NCBI RefSeq assembly: GCF_015550595.1 | Contig: NZ_JADNBB010000008.1 | Location: forward strand, 62,001 to 126,000 | DNA length: 64,000 bases | Direction: 5' to 3' | Source of the DNA: Parabacteroides goldsteinii | GTDB taxonomy: Bacteria > Bacteroidota > Bacteroidia > Bacteroidales > Tannerellaceae | Shown: piece after piece, positions 17,196-26,409 of the stretch | Layout of the letters: every line of letters begins with the position of its first letter | Numbering within the stretch: the first letter of the stretch is position 1 | Position numbers and translations under genes: made by a program | Notes under the pieces: generated by a model | Told to the model about the DNA's origin: nothing | The model's input: only the letters and a program-made list of their open reading frames with translations | The model's database searches: none

Positions 17196-20100
17196 TTAGA
17201 ATGTAACATTAAGACCTCCGGTGAATGAACGGTTCTGAGGATAGATACCGTAATCTATGCCTCTGGATAAAGAACTGGATTGACCCACTTCCGGATCCAT
17301 ACCTGAGTAACCGGATATTGTAAACAGGTTCTGACCGCTTACATAAAAACGTACCTTTTGTAGTTTTATCTTCTGCGTGAGAGAAGCGGGTAGGGTATAA
17401 CCCAGCTGGGCGTTTCTCAATCGGAAATAAGTGCCGTTTTCCACGTACATGTCTGAGAAACGGTCGTTATCGTTTGCGTCCGTAGACGTCAGGCGAGGGA
17501 TATTCGTATTTGTATTGGTAGGCGTCCAATAATTCATTAACGCTCTATCCTTGTTTGTTATATCGTTCGGGAAGTAGGTGTAATAACGCATCGCGTTAAA
17601 TATCTCATTACCGATCGTTCCGCCAAACTGCAAATTGAGGTCGAAGCCTTTCCACGCCATACCCACATTGATACCGTATATGATATCCGGAATAGGATTA
17701 CCGATCATGCATCTGTCACTCGAGTCTAACTTGCCGTCGCCGTTCGTGTCTACAAACAATACATCACCTAATTCGGCATTAGGCTGGAAATCCGCCCGCT
17801 TAACGGCATCCAGCTGCTCCTGTGTTTGGATAAGCCCATTTGTCTTATAGCCCCAGAATGCGCCGATAGGCATACCTTCATTCGTGTAGGTGAGGTACAT
17901 GGTGCCGTTTCGGAATGGTCCGTCGGAAATAGGCGTACCGCCGTTCAATTTCGTCATTCGGTTACGGATGGTCGACATATTCACTCCCACGTTGTATTCG
18001 AAGCCGCTTTCGGTCTTGTCTCTCCATTCGAGATTCAACTCGATACCGCGGTTGTTTGCCTCACCGATATTGGTGTAGGTATTATTTGCATATCCCATAT
18101 AGATAGGCATAGGGGCCGCGAGCAACATATCCTTCGTTGTCTTGTAATAATACTCGAAGCTGAAAATCATCCGGCTGTTAAAGAAGCTTGCGTCAAGACC
18201 GATGTTAAGGGATTCTGTGGTTTCCCATTTAATATCCGAATTACCCAATCTTGCTACGGCAATACCCTGATACAAGGTCTCATTCTCCCTCGCTCCGAAT
18301 AAAGCGCCGTATGACGTGTTCAATGAAAGTAAACTGCGATCCACATAATCGGTGATATTCTGGTTTCCGATCTGTCCCCAGCCCGCACGAAGTTTCAAGG
18401 AAGAAACCCAATCTGCGTTCAGACTCTGGAAGAACTTTTCATTATCCATTCTCCAACCCAAAGCGAATGAGGGGAAGTTACCCCAGCGGTTCTTGGAAGA
18501 GAATTTAGAGGAGCCGTCTCGACGGAAAGTGGCTGTGACAAGGTATTTGTTGTCGTAATCGTAGTGTACGCGGCCCAGATAAGACTTCAAGCCGTATTCC
18601 GTAGCGCTATTGCTTGCTGTGGTCTTGTTCTTATCCAGCGTAGCGTCTACATAGTGCAGGTTGTCCGACTCACCGATAAGATCTCTCGCATTTACGCCCA
18701 AGCTTTCCCGCTTACCCCATTCGTTGGTATAACCCACGATAGCGGATATGGAGTGTTTCTTGGCAAATGTCTTATCATACGAAAGGGTATTCTCGAACGT
18801 ATAGTAGTATCCTTTGGTCTGCGACTTCGATAAACTGCTTTCTAAGTTTTTCTGGCTTGAAGATACCTCATAGACCGGCGAGAAAGTTTTATTGTCGACT
18901 CTTCTGATTTCCGCTCCGAAGCTACTCTTGAACTTCAATCCTTTTATAATCTGCCATTCACCATACATATTGCCGATGAAAGCAAGTCTCTCTCGTTTAT
19001 TGTCCCGATACATGATGCTCGCCAACGGGTTATAGTAGTCGATATAAGGAGAGTAACCGTACGAACCGTCCGCGTTTTGGGCAGGAGTTACCGGGGCCAG
19101 GCGGAGTGCGTTACTTACGACACCATAATCGGCGTCGTACACATCGCTACTGTTGCGCTCGTTAATACTCGCGTCGGTAGATCTTGCGATCGATGCGTTG
19201 GTACCCACTACCAAATGATCTTTGATCACCGTTTTTTCCGTACTTTGACGGACACTGAACCGTTCATAGTTGGATTTCTTGATCGTACCATCCTGATTGA
19301 TATAATTCAAGCCCAGGTTAAATTTATAGTCGTTCTCTTTACCACCGCTTATGCCGACACTATAGTTATGCATAAAGGCTGTATGCGTGATCTCGTCCAT
19401 CCAGTTGGTGGAAACGTTACGATCGACAAGGCTTAAGTCGATGGGAACGCTCCTTACGCCGTTCAACTGCTCCTGATAGTCGTACCATTCCGGACCTGAC
19501 ATCAAATCGATGTTATTCAATATCTTGTTCATTGACCAATATGCGTCGAATGTGACGGTGGTTTTTCCTACGGCTCCTTTTTTCGTAGTGATAAGGATTA
19601 CGCCGTTCGCGCCACGGGAACCGTAAATAGCGGAAGCGGAAGCATCTTTAAGCACTTCCATAGACTGTATATCTGACGTGTTCAGGTAGTTTATATCTGT
19701 CACGGGCATCCCATCCACGACGAACAATGGTTCCGCATCGTTTACCGTACCCACACCTCTGATACGGATCGTGGCGGCAGAACCCGGAGATCCGGAACTG
19801 GAAGTAACGGATACACCGGTAGCCAAGCCTTGCAATGCACTAGAAACATTGGCCACAGCTTGACGAGCGATTTTCTCTTCGCTCACGGACGAGATAGCCC
19901 CCGTGATATCGCTTTTTTTCATCGTACCGTAACCGACAACGATTACTTCGTCCAATGTCTGCAGGTCTTCTGCCAGGACGATCCTCAGCGACTGCTGCTG
20001 TCCGACTGGTACTTCTTTTGTTATATAACCGATATAAGAGATAACCAGGGTAGCGGATTGAGGTACATTGCTGATAACGAAGTCGCCGTTTACGCTTGTG

Positions 20101-20576
20101 ATAGACCCCGTTGTTGTACCTTTCACCATTACATTAGCACCGATAACCGGTTCGCCGTTCTGGTCTACGACCACACCGTTGACGTTTTTTCCCTCCTGAT
20201 TGATGGCCGGAGCTGCGTCGGATGCAGTTTCTTTTTTTAGAGTCAGGATAATATTCTTATCCAGTACTTCATATTTTATATCCGTATTCCTGAATAAATC
20301 CTCCAATACTTCGAATACGTTTTTTTGATTGGCACGGATAGATACCAGCTTATTCGTATTCACTTGCTTTGTATTGTAGAAGAAATTGAAATCCGACTGG
20401 GATTCAATCTGTTCCAAAACCGTCTGAATGCTTTGATTCTTTGCTTCAACAGACAATGTTATTGTCTGGCTATACGTATTTGCCGCGTTAACTACTGTGA
20501 GTGTGGCGATTAGCAATAATGCAGTTATTTTCATACGTAAAAGTATTTTCGTTTGGATATTACTTCTTTTTCGCAT
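17196..20576 (-). CDS. SusC/RagA-family TonB-dependent transporter with STN domain (PUL 1)
   Basis: The 1126-aa protein has a signal sequence, an STN domain (about 45-115), a carboxypeptidase-like beta-sandwich (NGVVVDQNGEPVIGANV), a plug starting near LDEVIVVGYGTMKKSD and a C-terminal barrel ending with the usual terminal aromatic pattern (GGLNVTF). The STN domain is the signalling module that contacts a FecR anti-sigma factor; such a gene lies immediately upstream. It imports its ligand together with the SusD partner. The leader contains a hairpin and a candidate opposite-strand RNA. Confidence 0.95.
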   Translation of the reverse strand: MRKRSNIQTKILLRMKITALLLIATLTVVNAANTYSQTITLSVEAKNQSIQTVLEQIESQSDFNFFYNTKQVNTNKLVSIRANQKNVFEVLEDLFRNTDIKYEVLDKNIILTLKKETASDAAPAINQEGKNVNGVVVDQNGEPVIGANVMVKGTTTGSITSVNGDFVISNVPQSATLVISYIGYITKEVPVGQQQSLRIVLAEDLQTLDEVIVVGYGTMKKSDITGAISSVSEEKIARQAVANVSSALQGLATGVSVTSSSGSPGSAATIRIRGVGTVNDAEPLFVVDGMPVTDINYLNTSDIQSMEVLKDASASAIYGSRGANGVILITTKKGAVGKTTVTFDAYWSMNKILNNIDLMSGPEWYDYQEQLNGVRSVPIDLSLVDRNVSTNWMDEITHTAFMHNYSVGISGGKENDYKFNLGLNYINQDGTIKKSNYERFSVRQSTEKTVIKDHLVVGTNASIARSTDASINERNSSDVYDADYGVVSNALRLAPVTPAQNADGSYGYSPYIDYYNPLASIMYRDNKRERLAFIGNMYGEWQIIKGLKFKSSFGAEIRRVDNKTFSPVYEVSSSQKNLESSLSKSQTKGYYYTFENTLSYDKTFAKKHSISAIVGYTNEWGKRESLGVNARDLIGESDNLHYVDATLDKNKTTASNSATEYGLKSYLGRVHYDYDNKYLVTATFRRDGSSKFSSKNRWGNFPSFALGWRMDNEKFFQSLNADWVSSLKLRAGWGQIGNQNITDYVDRSLLSLNTSYGALFGARENETLYQGIAVARLGNSDIKWETTESLNIGLDASFFNSRMIFSFEYYYKTTKDMLLAAPMPIYMGYANNTYTNIGEANNRGIELNLEWRDKTESGFEYNVGVNMSTIRNRMTKLNGGTPISDGPFRNGTMYLTYTNEGMPIGAFWGYKTNGLIQTQEQLDAVKRADFQPNAELGDVLFVDTNGDGKLDSSDRCMIGNPIPDIIYGINVGMAWKGFDLNLQFGGTIGNEIFNAMRYYTYFPNDITNKDRALMNYWTPTNTNTNIPRLTSTDANDNDRFSDMYVENGTYFRLRNAQLGYTLPASLTQKIKLQKVRFYVSGQNLFTISGYSGMDPEVGQSSSLSRGIDYGIYPQNRSFTGGLNVTF

Positions 20577-20589
20577 AGATTTATAGTGT

Positions 20590-20685
20590 TTTAAAGGTAA
20601 ACAATAATTGATGGCTTGGTGTCAACAAGCGGTCGTTTTTTTCCACACGGATAAATATTGGCGTATTTATTCGTGTGTTTTTTGT
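20590..20685 (+). ncRNA. Candidate antisense RNA opposite the PUL 1 susC leader
   Basis: On the plus strand, TTTG at 20552-20555, a 20-nt spacer and TAGATTTA at 20576-20583 (one base off TAnnTTTG) would start a transcript near 20590. A 14-bp stem (20644-20657 with 20664-20677, 6-nt loop) followed by TTTTTTGTTTT forms a plus-strand intrinsic terminator. On the minus strand the hairpin has no U-tract, so it does not serve susC. The predicted RNA of about 95 nt is fully complementary to the susC leader. The arrangement recalls the cis-antisense RNA reported for Don-type PULs in Bacteroides fragilis. Confidence 0.4.
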
Positions 20686-20738
20686 TTTAAGGATCTCTTA
20701 TTCTCATGATAGCATTTGGATTTTAAGGTTAGACATTA

Positions 20739-21758
20739 TTAATATAGTTCTACCCGGCTTTTGATGATTTCTCCATCTTGATCGAGTTGGTAATCCATTT
20801 TATAACGTATACCGGATGATCGTTTGAAATGCTCCAACACACGTTCGATCTGCTGATTGGTGAAAACACCGGTGAAAGAATATTTATAAAAAGCGGGATT
20901 TTTTATTATGAACTCTACGTTAAACCGTTTGCTCAGTATCCATAAGATCTCGGAGAGGGTAGTCTCTTTTAAAATAATCTGACCATTCTTCCAGGCAATA
21001 TCTTTGGGTACATATGCTTCGCGGACTTCGGGCTGCATGGTTTTCTTATTGTAGTGAACCTGCTCGTTAGGTTCTATTTTTATAGTATGGGATATATCGT
21101 TTTCGGTTTTATAACTAAACTCAACGGAACCTTCGATAAGTGTTGTTGCTATGAAACCGTTGCTATCGTATGCATCCATATTGAATTTGGTGCCTAATAC
21201 ATTAACAGAAGAATTTCCCGAGTGGACGATAAAAGGCTTTTTGGCGTTGCCTATTACTTCGAAATAGGCTTCACCGTCGAGCATTACTTCACGGGTATTA
21301 CCGGAAAATGTGTTTGGGTATTTAAGATAAGAAGAGGAGTTAAGCCATACTTTTGTGCCGTCGGGCAATATGGTCGAACCGATCATTCCCGGTGTCATAC
21401 GGGTTTCCAGGTAAAAAACAGGAACTTCCTCCCTGGGTTGTAACAGCAGAAAACCGGATAAACCGAGTAAAGGCAACAGTAAGATTACGGCAGCCCTTTG
21501 AACAAAGAGATACAATTTCCGGAATTGTTTTTCTTTTATCCGTTTATTGACCTTTTCCAGTGCTTTCAGTGGAGCGGAACGTTTCACAAACTGCAAAGAT
21601 GTAGTAGCTAAAAAGAGTTCATAATAATCCTCTGCAACCTTTCGGTTCTCTTCCGAGGCTTCGATCCACTCTTCAACTTCGATCTGTTCCTGACCGGTTA
21701 ATTCACTGTTCATATATCGAAACAAATCCAGTTCATTTATCTCTTTTTCCTGCTTCAT
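20739..21758 (-). CDS. FecR-family anti-sigma factor (PUL 1)
   Basis: The 339-aa protein has an N-terminal cytoplasmic anti-sigma part, one membrane segment (AAVILLLPLLGLSGFLLL), a periplasmic FecR domain (GTKVWLNSSSYLKYP, then GEAYFEV and VLGTKFNM) and a C-terminal DUF4974-like part. It should hold the ECF factor encoded divergently at 21894 until the SusC STN domain signals ligand. It lies 162 bp upstream of susC on the same strand. Confidence 0.93.
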   Translation of the reverse strand: MKQEKEINELDLFRYMNSELTGQEQIEVEEWIEASEENRKVAEDYYELFLATTSLQFVKRSAPLKALEKVNKRIKEKQFRKLYLFVQRAAVILLLPLLGLSGFLLLQPREEVPVFYLETRMTPGMIGSTILPDGTKVWLNSSSYLKYPNTFSGNTREVMLDGEAYFEVIGNAKKPFIVHSGNSSVNVLGTKFNMDAYDSNGFIATTLIEGSVEFSYKTENDISHTIKIEPNEQVHYNKKTMQPEVREAYVPKDIAWKNGQIILKETTLSEILWILSKRFNVEFIIKNPAFYKYSFTGVFTNQQIERVLEHFKRSSGIRYKMDYQLDQDGEIIKSRVELY

Positions 21759-21893
21759 TTTTGTGTTCTTTCTAATATGACAGTTCAGGAATGAAAGTTC
21801 CTAAACAAAATTGGTAGATTGGTTCTTTTTTTTTAATTTTGTTTTACAGATGCAAAGTGCCTACCTGTTATAACCGGATTATGATAAAGATAA

Positions 21894-22463
21894 ATGAATC
21901 ATACTACAAAAGATGAAAGACTGTTTGAATCTCTTCAACTGGGAGATAAGAAAGCCTTTAATACTTTTTTTCTAAGGTATTATCCTGTTTTGTGTGCTTA
22001 TGCAACACAGTTTGTCGGGGTTAATGATGCGGAAGAAATTATACAGGATATGATGGTTGGGATATGGGAGCGTAGAAAGGACATCGTGGTTGAATCTTCT
22101 TTGAATGGTTATCTTTTCCGCGCTGTGCGGAATAAATGTTACAATCATATTGATAAGCTTCGTTTGCATGAACAGGTGCATTCACTCATTGCCAGCAAAT
22201 GGCAGTTACAGTTTGAAGATCCTGATTTTTATGTGGTGGAAGAATTGAGCCGGAAAATTGAAGAGGCGTTGGAAAAGCTCCCGCAAACATACCGGGAAGC
22301 TTTTGTGTTGAACCGGATTGACGGCAAGACCTATAATGAAATAGCGGCAGAATTAAACATGTCTGCCAAAACGGTCGATTACCGCATCCAGCAAGCCCTT
22401 AAAAGTCTTCGTGTTGAATTAAAAGATTATCTTCCGCTATTACTGATCTTGACCGGGAATTAA
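21894..22463 (+). CDS. FecI-like ECF sigma-70 factor (PUL 1)
   Basis: The 189-aa protein has region 2 (FFLRYYPVLCAYATQFV, AEEIIQDMMVGIWERR) and region 4 (LPQTYREAFVLNRIDGKTYNEIAAELNMSAKTV). It is divergent from its anti-sigma gene and is expected to drive susC of PUL 1. The C-terminus ends soon after region 4, so it is not an ECF type with an added domain. Confidence 0.93.
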   Translation: MNHTTKDERLFESLQLGDKKAFNTFFLRYYPVLCAYATQFVGVNDAEEIIQDMMVGIWERRKDIVVESSLNGYLFRAVRNKCYNHIDKLRLHEQVHSLIASKWQLQFEDPDFYVVEELSRKIEEALEKLPQTYREAFVLNRIDGKTYNEIAAELNMSAKTVDYRIQQALKSLRVELKDYLPLLLILTGN

Positions 22464-22492
22464 GATAATGTAGTTATTACGAACCTTCCTCT

Positions 22493-22522
22493 TTGATAAT
22501 CGGATTACAAATAATACCTTTG
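22493..22522 (+). promoter_or_regulatory. aroB promoter
   Basis: TTTG at 22493-22496, an 18-nt spacer and TACCTTTG at 22515-22522 precede the aroB ATG by 26 nt. Confidence 0.7.
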
Positions 22523-22548
22523 TAACCAAGAAGCAAAAAGATAAAAAT

Positions 22549-23613
22549 ATGGCTGATCAAAAAGTAGTGATTAGTAAGGATCTGAAAGCAGATTTGCAGG
22601 AATTCCTTACTTCATTGAATTACGATAAATTGTTTGTTCTCACAGATACGAATACACAGGAAAAGTGCTACCCGTTAGTTCAGGATGTTCCAGCCCTCAA
22701 GGATGCTCCGGTTATTACTGTAGATGCCGGTGATACGCATAAGGGTTTGGATGCTTTATCGAATATCTGGATGCGTTTATCCAACGAAGGGGCTTCCCGC
22801 AATTCACTGTTGGTGAACCTGGGGGGGGGGATGATTACCGATATGGGTGGTTTCGCAGGTGCAACTTTTAAACGGGGATTGAAAACGGTCAATATCCCTA
22901 CGACACTCATGGCATCCGTGGATGCTGCCGTAGGCGGAAAAACAGGTATCAACTTCAATGGACTGAAGAATGAGATCGGTTCTTTCTATCCTCCTGAATG
23001 TGTGTTTATCGACTGTGAATTCCTGCGTACGCTGGATCGTGACAACCTCTTGTCCGGTTATGCGGAGATGATTAAACATGCACTGATCAGTTCGATGGAT
23101 ACCTATGCAACGGTGATGTTGTTTGATCTCGACCAGAAGATGGATTATGCTTTTCTGAATAAGATGGTGGCTCAATCAGTCGCTGTAAAAGAACGTATTG
23201 TGGCGGAAGATCCGAAAGAGCATGGTATCCGTAAGGCATTGAACTTCGGACATACGATCGGGCATGCTTATGAAAGCCTGTCATTTAAGAAGAATCGTCC
23301 TTTGCTGCATGGTCATGCGGTGGCTGCCGGTATCGTGAGCGAGTTATATCTTTCTCATAAACTTTGCGGTTTTCCGTCTGCCAACCTGAGCCAGGTCATT
23401 CAGTATATCAAAGAATATTATCCTCCTTTCGTCTTTGATTGTAAGGATTATGAAACATTATATGAACTGATGACCCATGATAAGAAGAATGAGGGTGGTA
23501 TAATAAACTTTACCTTGCTCTCTAAAATAGGTGAAGTTCAGATAAATCAGCAGGTGACAAAAGAAAAAATATTGGAGTCGTTAGATTTTTACCGCGAAAG
23601 TTTTGGTGTGTAA
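22549..23613 (+). CDS. aroB: 3-dehydroquinate synthase
   Basis: The 354-aa protein converts DAHP to 3-dehydroquinate in the shikimate pathway. Diagnostic segments are the NAD-binding LGGGMITDMGGFAGATFKRG, the IPTTLMASVDAAVGGKTGINF active-site region, the metal-binding E in SGYAEMIKHALI and the histidines of NFGHTIGHAYES and LLHGHAVAAGI. The glycine triplet is encoded by an uninterrupted run of ten G bases (22821-22830), a potential slippage hotspot in an otherwise ordinary gene. It is monocistronic from its own promoter. Confidence 0.96.
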   Translation: MADQKVVISKDLKADLQEFLTSLNYDKLFVLTDTNTQEKCYPLVQDVPALKDAPVITVDAGDTHKGLDALSNIWMRLSNEGASRNSLLVNLGGGMITDMGGFAGATFKRGLKTVNIPTTLMASVDAAVGGKTGINFNGLKNEIGSFYPPECVFIDCEFLRTLDRDNLLSGYAEMIKHALISSMDTYATVMLFDLDQKMDYAFLNKMVAQSVAVKERIVAEDPKEHGIRKALNFGHTIGHAYESLSFKKNRPLLHGHAVAAGIVSELYLSHKLCGFPSANLSQVIQYIKEYYPPFVFDCKDYETLYELMTHDKKNEGGIINFTLLSKIGEVQINQQVTKEKILESLDFYRESFGV

Positions 23614-23632
23614 AGGAAAAATCTTACCTTTG
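23602..23632 (+). promoter_or_regulatory. tRNA-Pro promoter
   Basis: TTTG at 23602-23605, 19 nt, TACCTTTG at 23625-23632. It overlaps the end of aroB and lies 16 bp before the tRNA. Confidence 0.7.
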
Positions 23633-23648
23633 CAGCCGTAAATAAAAA

Positions 23649-23722
23649 CGGGATGTAGCTCAGCCCGGTAGAGTACGCGTCTGGGGGGCGTGTGGTCGCA
23701 GGTTCAAATCCTGTCATCCCGA
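23649..23722 (+). tRNA. tRNA-Pro (anticodon GGG)
   Basis: The 7-bp acceptor stem CGGGATG/CATCCCG, D arm GCTC/GAGT, anticodon loop CTGGGGG with anticodon GGG, and T arm with GGTTCAAATCC are all present. The discriminator base is A and CCA is not encoded. It reads CCC (and probably CCU) codons. Confidence 0.93.
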
Positions 23723-23733
23723 CACAGCTGAGT

Positions 23734-23770
23734 AAAAAAGGGATTAAGTTGAAAAACTTAATCCTTTTTT
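23734..23770. terminator. Bidirectional terminator between tRNA-Pro and HU gene
   Basis: GGATTAAGTT pairs with AACTTAATCC around a GAAA loop, flanked by an A-run and a T-run, so it can serve the tRNA and the convergent HU gene. Confidence 0.85.
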
Positions 23771-23776
23771 TGTGCC

Positions 23777-24058
23777 TTATTCAGTTCTGTTCATCCGTTC
23801 GATTAACTGTGAAGCGCATTTGAAATGGACGATGGTACGCGGTGTAAGCTGAATGACATCGCCGTTTCTAGGGTTTCGTGCCGGACGGCTTGATTGTAAA
23901 CGAGGTTTAAATGATCCAAAGCCCGGAATGAATAAGCGCTCACCAGCTTTAGTCTGTTCTACGACCATATCTGTAAAAGCATCAAGTATCGTCGTAATGT
24001 CTTTCTTGCTAATCTCTGTTCTCTCTGTTAATTCATTAATAAGTTGACTTTTGTTCAT
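23777..24058 (-). CDS. HU-family DNA-binding protein
   Basis: The 93-aa protein has normal HU length and architecture: an N-terminal helical dimer domain (MNKSQLINELTERTEISKKD), then GFGSFKPR and the DNA-minor-groove arm with ARNPRNGD. It is a nucleoid protein that bends DNA. It lies alone between a terminator and the AraC regulator gene. Confidence 0.93.
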   Translation of the reverse strand: MNKSQLINELTERTEISKKDITTILDAFTDMVVEQTKAGERLFIPGFGSFKPRLQSSRPARNPRNGDVIQLTPRTIVHFKCASQLIERMNRTE

Positions 24059-24086
24059 CGCTTTTTTTATTTAGTTAGAAATTTGT

Positions 24087-24980
24087 TTATAAGTTCTTTT
24101 CTAATTTGCTTTTCCTGTATTCTAAAGGAGACATACCTGTATGTTTCCGGAAAAATCTTCCCAAAGAAGATTGATTGGCAAAATTTGTTCTTAATACGAT
24201 CTCCTGTATATTTAATGAAGAATCTCTCAGTAAGGCCTTGACCTCTAAAATGATATATTCCAATATCCAGTCTTTGGCCGATTTACCGCTCACTGCTTTG
24301 ATTATCGTTGTCAGATACTTAGGAGTAATGCACAACTTATCTGCATAGAAAGAGACTTCCCTGTTCTCTTTGTAATGCGTCATAATCAGGGAAAAGAATT
24401 TATCTGCTAATTCTTTTTTGTGAGAATCCATTGTTGGCATATACGGTAATGAGTCTATCTTATAACTGTTATAAAGATCCAGATAGAGAATACGTAATAT
24501 ATGAATGGCAGTTTCTCTCGGATATAAATTTGACGGTGACCGGGCCTTTTTGCATATCAGGTTATAATAATTGCCGAAATTTGTCGACTCGTTATCTGTC
24601 AATTTATAATGGAAATGACTTCGCATATAAAAGAAGAAATGAGGAGAAAACCTGCAGATTCCGCTTAATATATCATTGAACAACGACCGTGAAATGGAGA
24701 ATGCACTTATAGTAAAGTTTTTACTTATTTCATATAAAGAGATAAGTTGACCAGGGAGAAGTATTATCAGTTCGTTTTTCTCCAACAAGTGCTCATATGT
24801 ATGAACTTTGATCCTGGCATTGCCTTCGGAACAAATCATAACCATCCCGAATTCTATGTATGAAGGATACGGGGTTATAGGAATCTCTTTGACATCCTCA
24901 TAGAATATTAAATCGTTATTTATGGAATTTACGGTGTCATTATTTCCTACGTATATTCTGTTTTCATTTAAAGACATCAC
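24087..24980 (-). CDS. AraC-family transcriptional regulator
   Basis: The 297-aa protein has a degenerate cupin-like N-terminal sensor half and a C-terminal double HTH domain (YADKLCITPKYLTTIIK, then QSSLGRFFRKHTGMSPLEYRKS). Its target is not evident: the neighbour at 25479 is 498 bp away on the other strand. It starts with MMSLNENR, so the second Met is an alternative start. Confidence 0.9.
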   Translation of the reverse strand: MMSLNENRIYVGNNDTVNSINNDLIFYEDVKEIPITPYPSYIEFGMVMICSEGNARIKVHTYEHLLEKNELIILLPGQLISLYEISKNFTISAFSISRSLFNDILSGICRFSPHFFFYMRSHFHYKLTDNESTNFGNYYNLICKKARSPSNLYPRETAIHILRILYLDLYNSYKIDSLPYMPTMDSHKKELADKFFSLIMTHYKENREVSFYADKLCITPKYLTTIIKAVSGKSAKDWILEYIILEVKALLRDSSLNIQEIVLRTNFANQSSLGRFFRKHTGMSPLEYRKSKLEKNL

Positions 24981-25478
24981 CCTATAATTATATTTGTGTA
25001 TAAAATTAAGATATCGTTCTTAATGATATTCAGACTGTGGAAGTATGGTATGACAATGAAGAAATATAGTACGTCTCTTTGCATTTTTTGTTATTGACAG
25101 TACCCGATTGAACCATATAAACCAACTTTTATGGGTATTTGTTCATTGTCTGCTCTTTAAAAAATGTTGTTGTCTCTTTTGAATGCTGCCATTTTCTTCT
25201 CTAGGTTTGTTTTGTATAGTATCTGTTTTTGCCTGGGAGGTTTTTTACTTCTGCGTATTGTGGGAACAAAAACCGACACCTTATTTGAAGTGTAAAAAGA
25301 CAGAAGAAGTTTGTCTGATGGAAAGATTTTGATGAAAGTTTGAAATTAAAGGCATCAAATGGTGGAAAAATAAGAAGATGTTTGTATATTTAAAGCTGTA
25401 AAGAATCAGCAAGCATAACAAACTTGTCTGCTTAGTGGTTATTAATAAAAAGCAAGTATAACTTTAAAGTCAAACATC
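24981..25478. other. Intergenic region without recognised content
   Basis: This is AT-rich sequence between divergent genes. TTTG at 25381-25384 and a TATATTTA box at 25385-25392 are close together but wrongly spaced for a confident promoter. I see no ORF, strong hairpin or repeat here. Confidence 0.5.
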
Positions 25479-25751
25479 ATGGGAAAGAATCAATTAATTC
25501 ACAGTAATGAGTTACATCTCATTGAAAAAGCTGAAATTCACAATGCAGCTAAAAAAATGGTAGAGTCATTAAATCTTGCCGCAGGTTCGACAGGAGGTTT
25601 TGATATTTATAAAGTAGTAGAAGTTTATTTTACTGATCTGGAAAAGAGGCATGAAGTGAATCTGCTTTTAGGTATTCAGGAAGATTGTGCTTATTATGGT
25701 GCTAAAGAACAGGCAGCAGAATGTGCGAAAGCCGAAGCTGCCAATGAATAA
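25479..25751 (+). CDS. Conserved-looking 90-aa protein of unknown function
   Basis: I do not recognise this family. The product is small, soluble and acidic, mostly helical, with a central AAGSTGGFDIYKVVEVYFTDLEKRHEVN segment split by a Gly-rich turn and an Ala/Glu-rich tail. It has a well-formed start, normal codon use and a terminator 25 bp after the stop, so it is probably a real single-gene unit. Confidence 0.65.
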   Translation: MGKNQLIHSNELHLIEKAEIHNAAKKMVESLNLAAGSTGGFDIYKVVEVYFTDLEKRHEVNLLLGIQEDCAYYGAKEQAAECAKAEAANE

Positions 25752-25775
25752 CTAAGGCTGCAATACAAAAATAGA

Positions 25776-25808
25776 AAGGAGATACTTGTAGAAAGCATCT
25801 CCTTTTTT
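25776..25808. terminator. Terminator between convergent genes
   Basis: AAAGGAGAT pairs with ATCTCCTTT across a 12-nt loop, followed by a T-run, between the 90-aa gene and the receiver gene. Confidence 0.75.
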
Positions 25809-25823
25809 ATTTTCTCTTTAATC

Positions 25824-26213
25824 TTACCAAGTCAAAGTGGGCAGAAAGCTAGACAAAGTCGCTTTTAACTCTTTGATGTTGATCGGTTTCGTTATGAATC
25901 CGTTGCTTCCGGCCTGACGTGCCGACTCCATATCGTTTTCAAAGGCATAAGCCGATTGCATGATAACCGGGATTTCCGTATCGAATTTACGGATTTCTTT
26001 CAGGGCGTCTATGCCATTCATTTCGGGCATCTTAATATCCATAAGTATCAGGTCGGCATGTTGTTCCTTATAGATATTCAACAACTCTTTTCCAGTTTTA
26101 GCATGCAAAATATTACAATGCCTTTTCAGGATTGTTTTCAGTAATAAGAAATTACTTTCTTCATCTTCTGCGATGAGAATCGTTATGCTTTTGTTTGATA
26201 TATTTTCGTCCAT
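25824..26213 (-). CDS. Stand-alone response-regulator receiver protein
   Basis: The 129-aa protein is a complete CheY-like domain: acidic pocket E16/D17, phospho-acceptor D59 (LILMDIKMP), a conserved Ser in MQSAYA and lysine in FITKPI. There is no output domain, so it acts by protein interaction or in a phosphorelay. The orphan histidine kinase at 28487, beyond rpsA, is a possible partner but not on the same transcript. Confidence 0.9.
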   Translation of the reverse strand: MDENISNKSITILIAEDEESNFLLLKTILKRHCNILHAKTGKELLNIYKEQHADLILMDIKMPEMNGIDALKEIRKFDTEIPVIMQSAYAFENDMESARQAGSNGFITKPINIKELKATLSSFLPTLTW

Positions 26214-26350
26214 GATCTTAATATTGGAGTAACATCAACAAATGTTCAGCATTTAATTTAAGATACGCAAACAATAAGGCTTAAATATTTATGAATATCA
26301 ACAATTGTAGAAGATTGTCCTGAGAAGTGGGACGGATAGGGTATGAATGT

Positions 26351-26382
26351 AAAAAAAGGAGCCACTTGTTGAAGTGGCTCCT
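26351..26382 (-). terminator. rpsA terminator
   Basis: An 11-bp perfect stem (26357-26367 with 26372-26382, GTTG loop) reads on the minus strand into a seven-base U-run. Confidence 0.88.
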
Positions 26383-26409
26383 CTTATAATTATATGCCAG
26401 TGAAACTGA

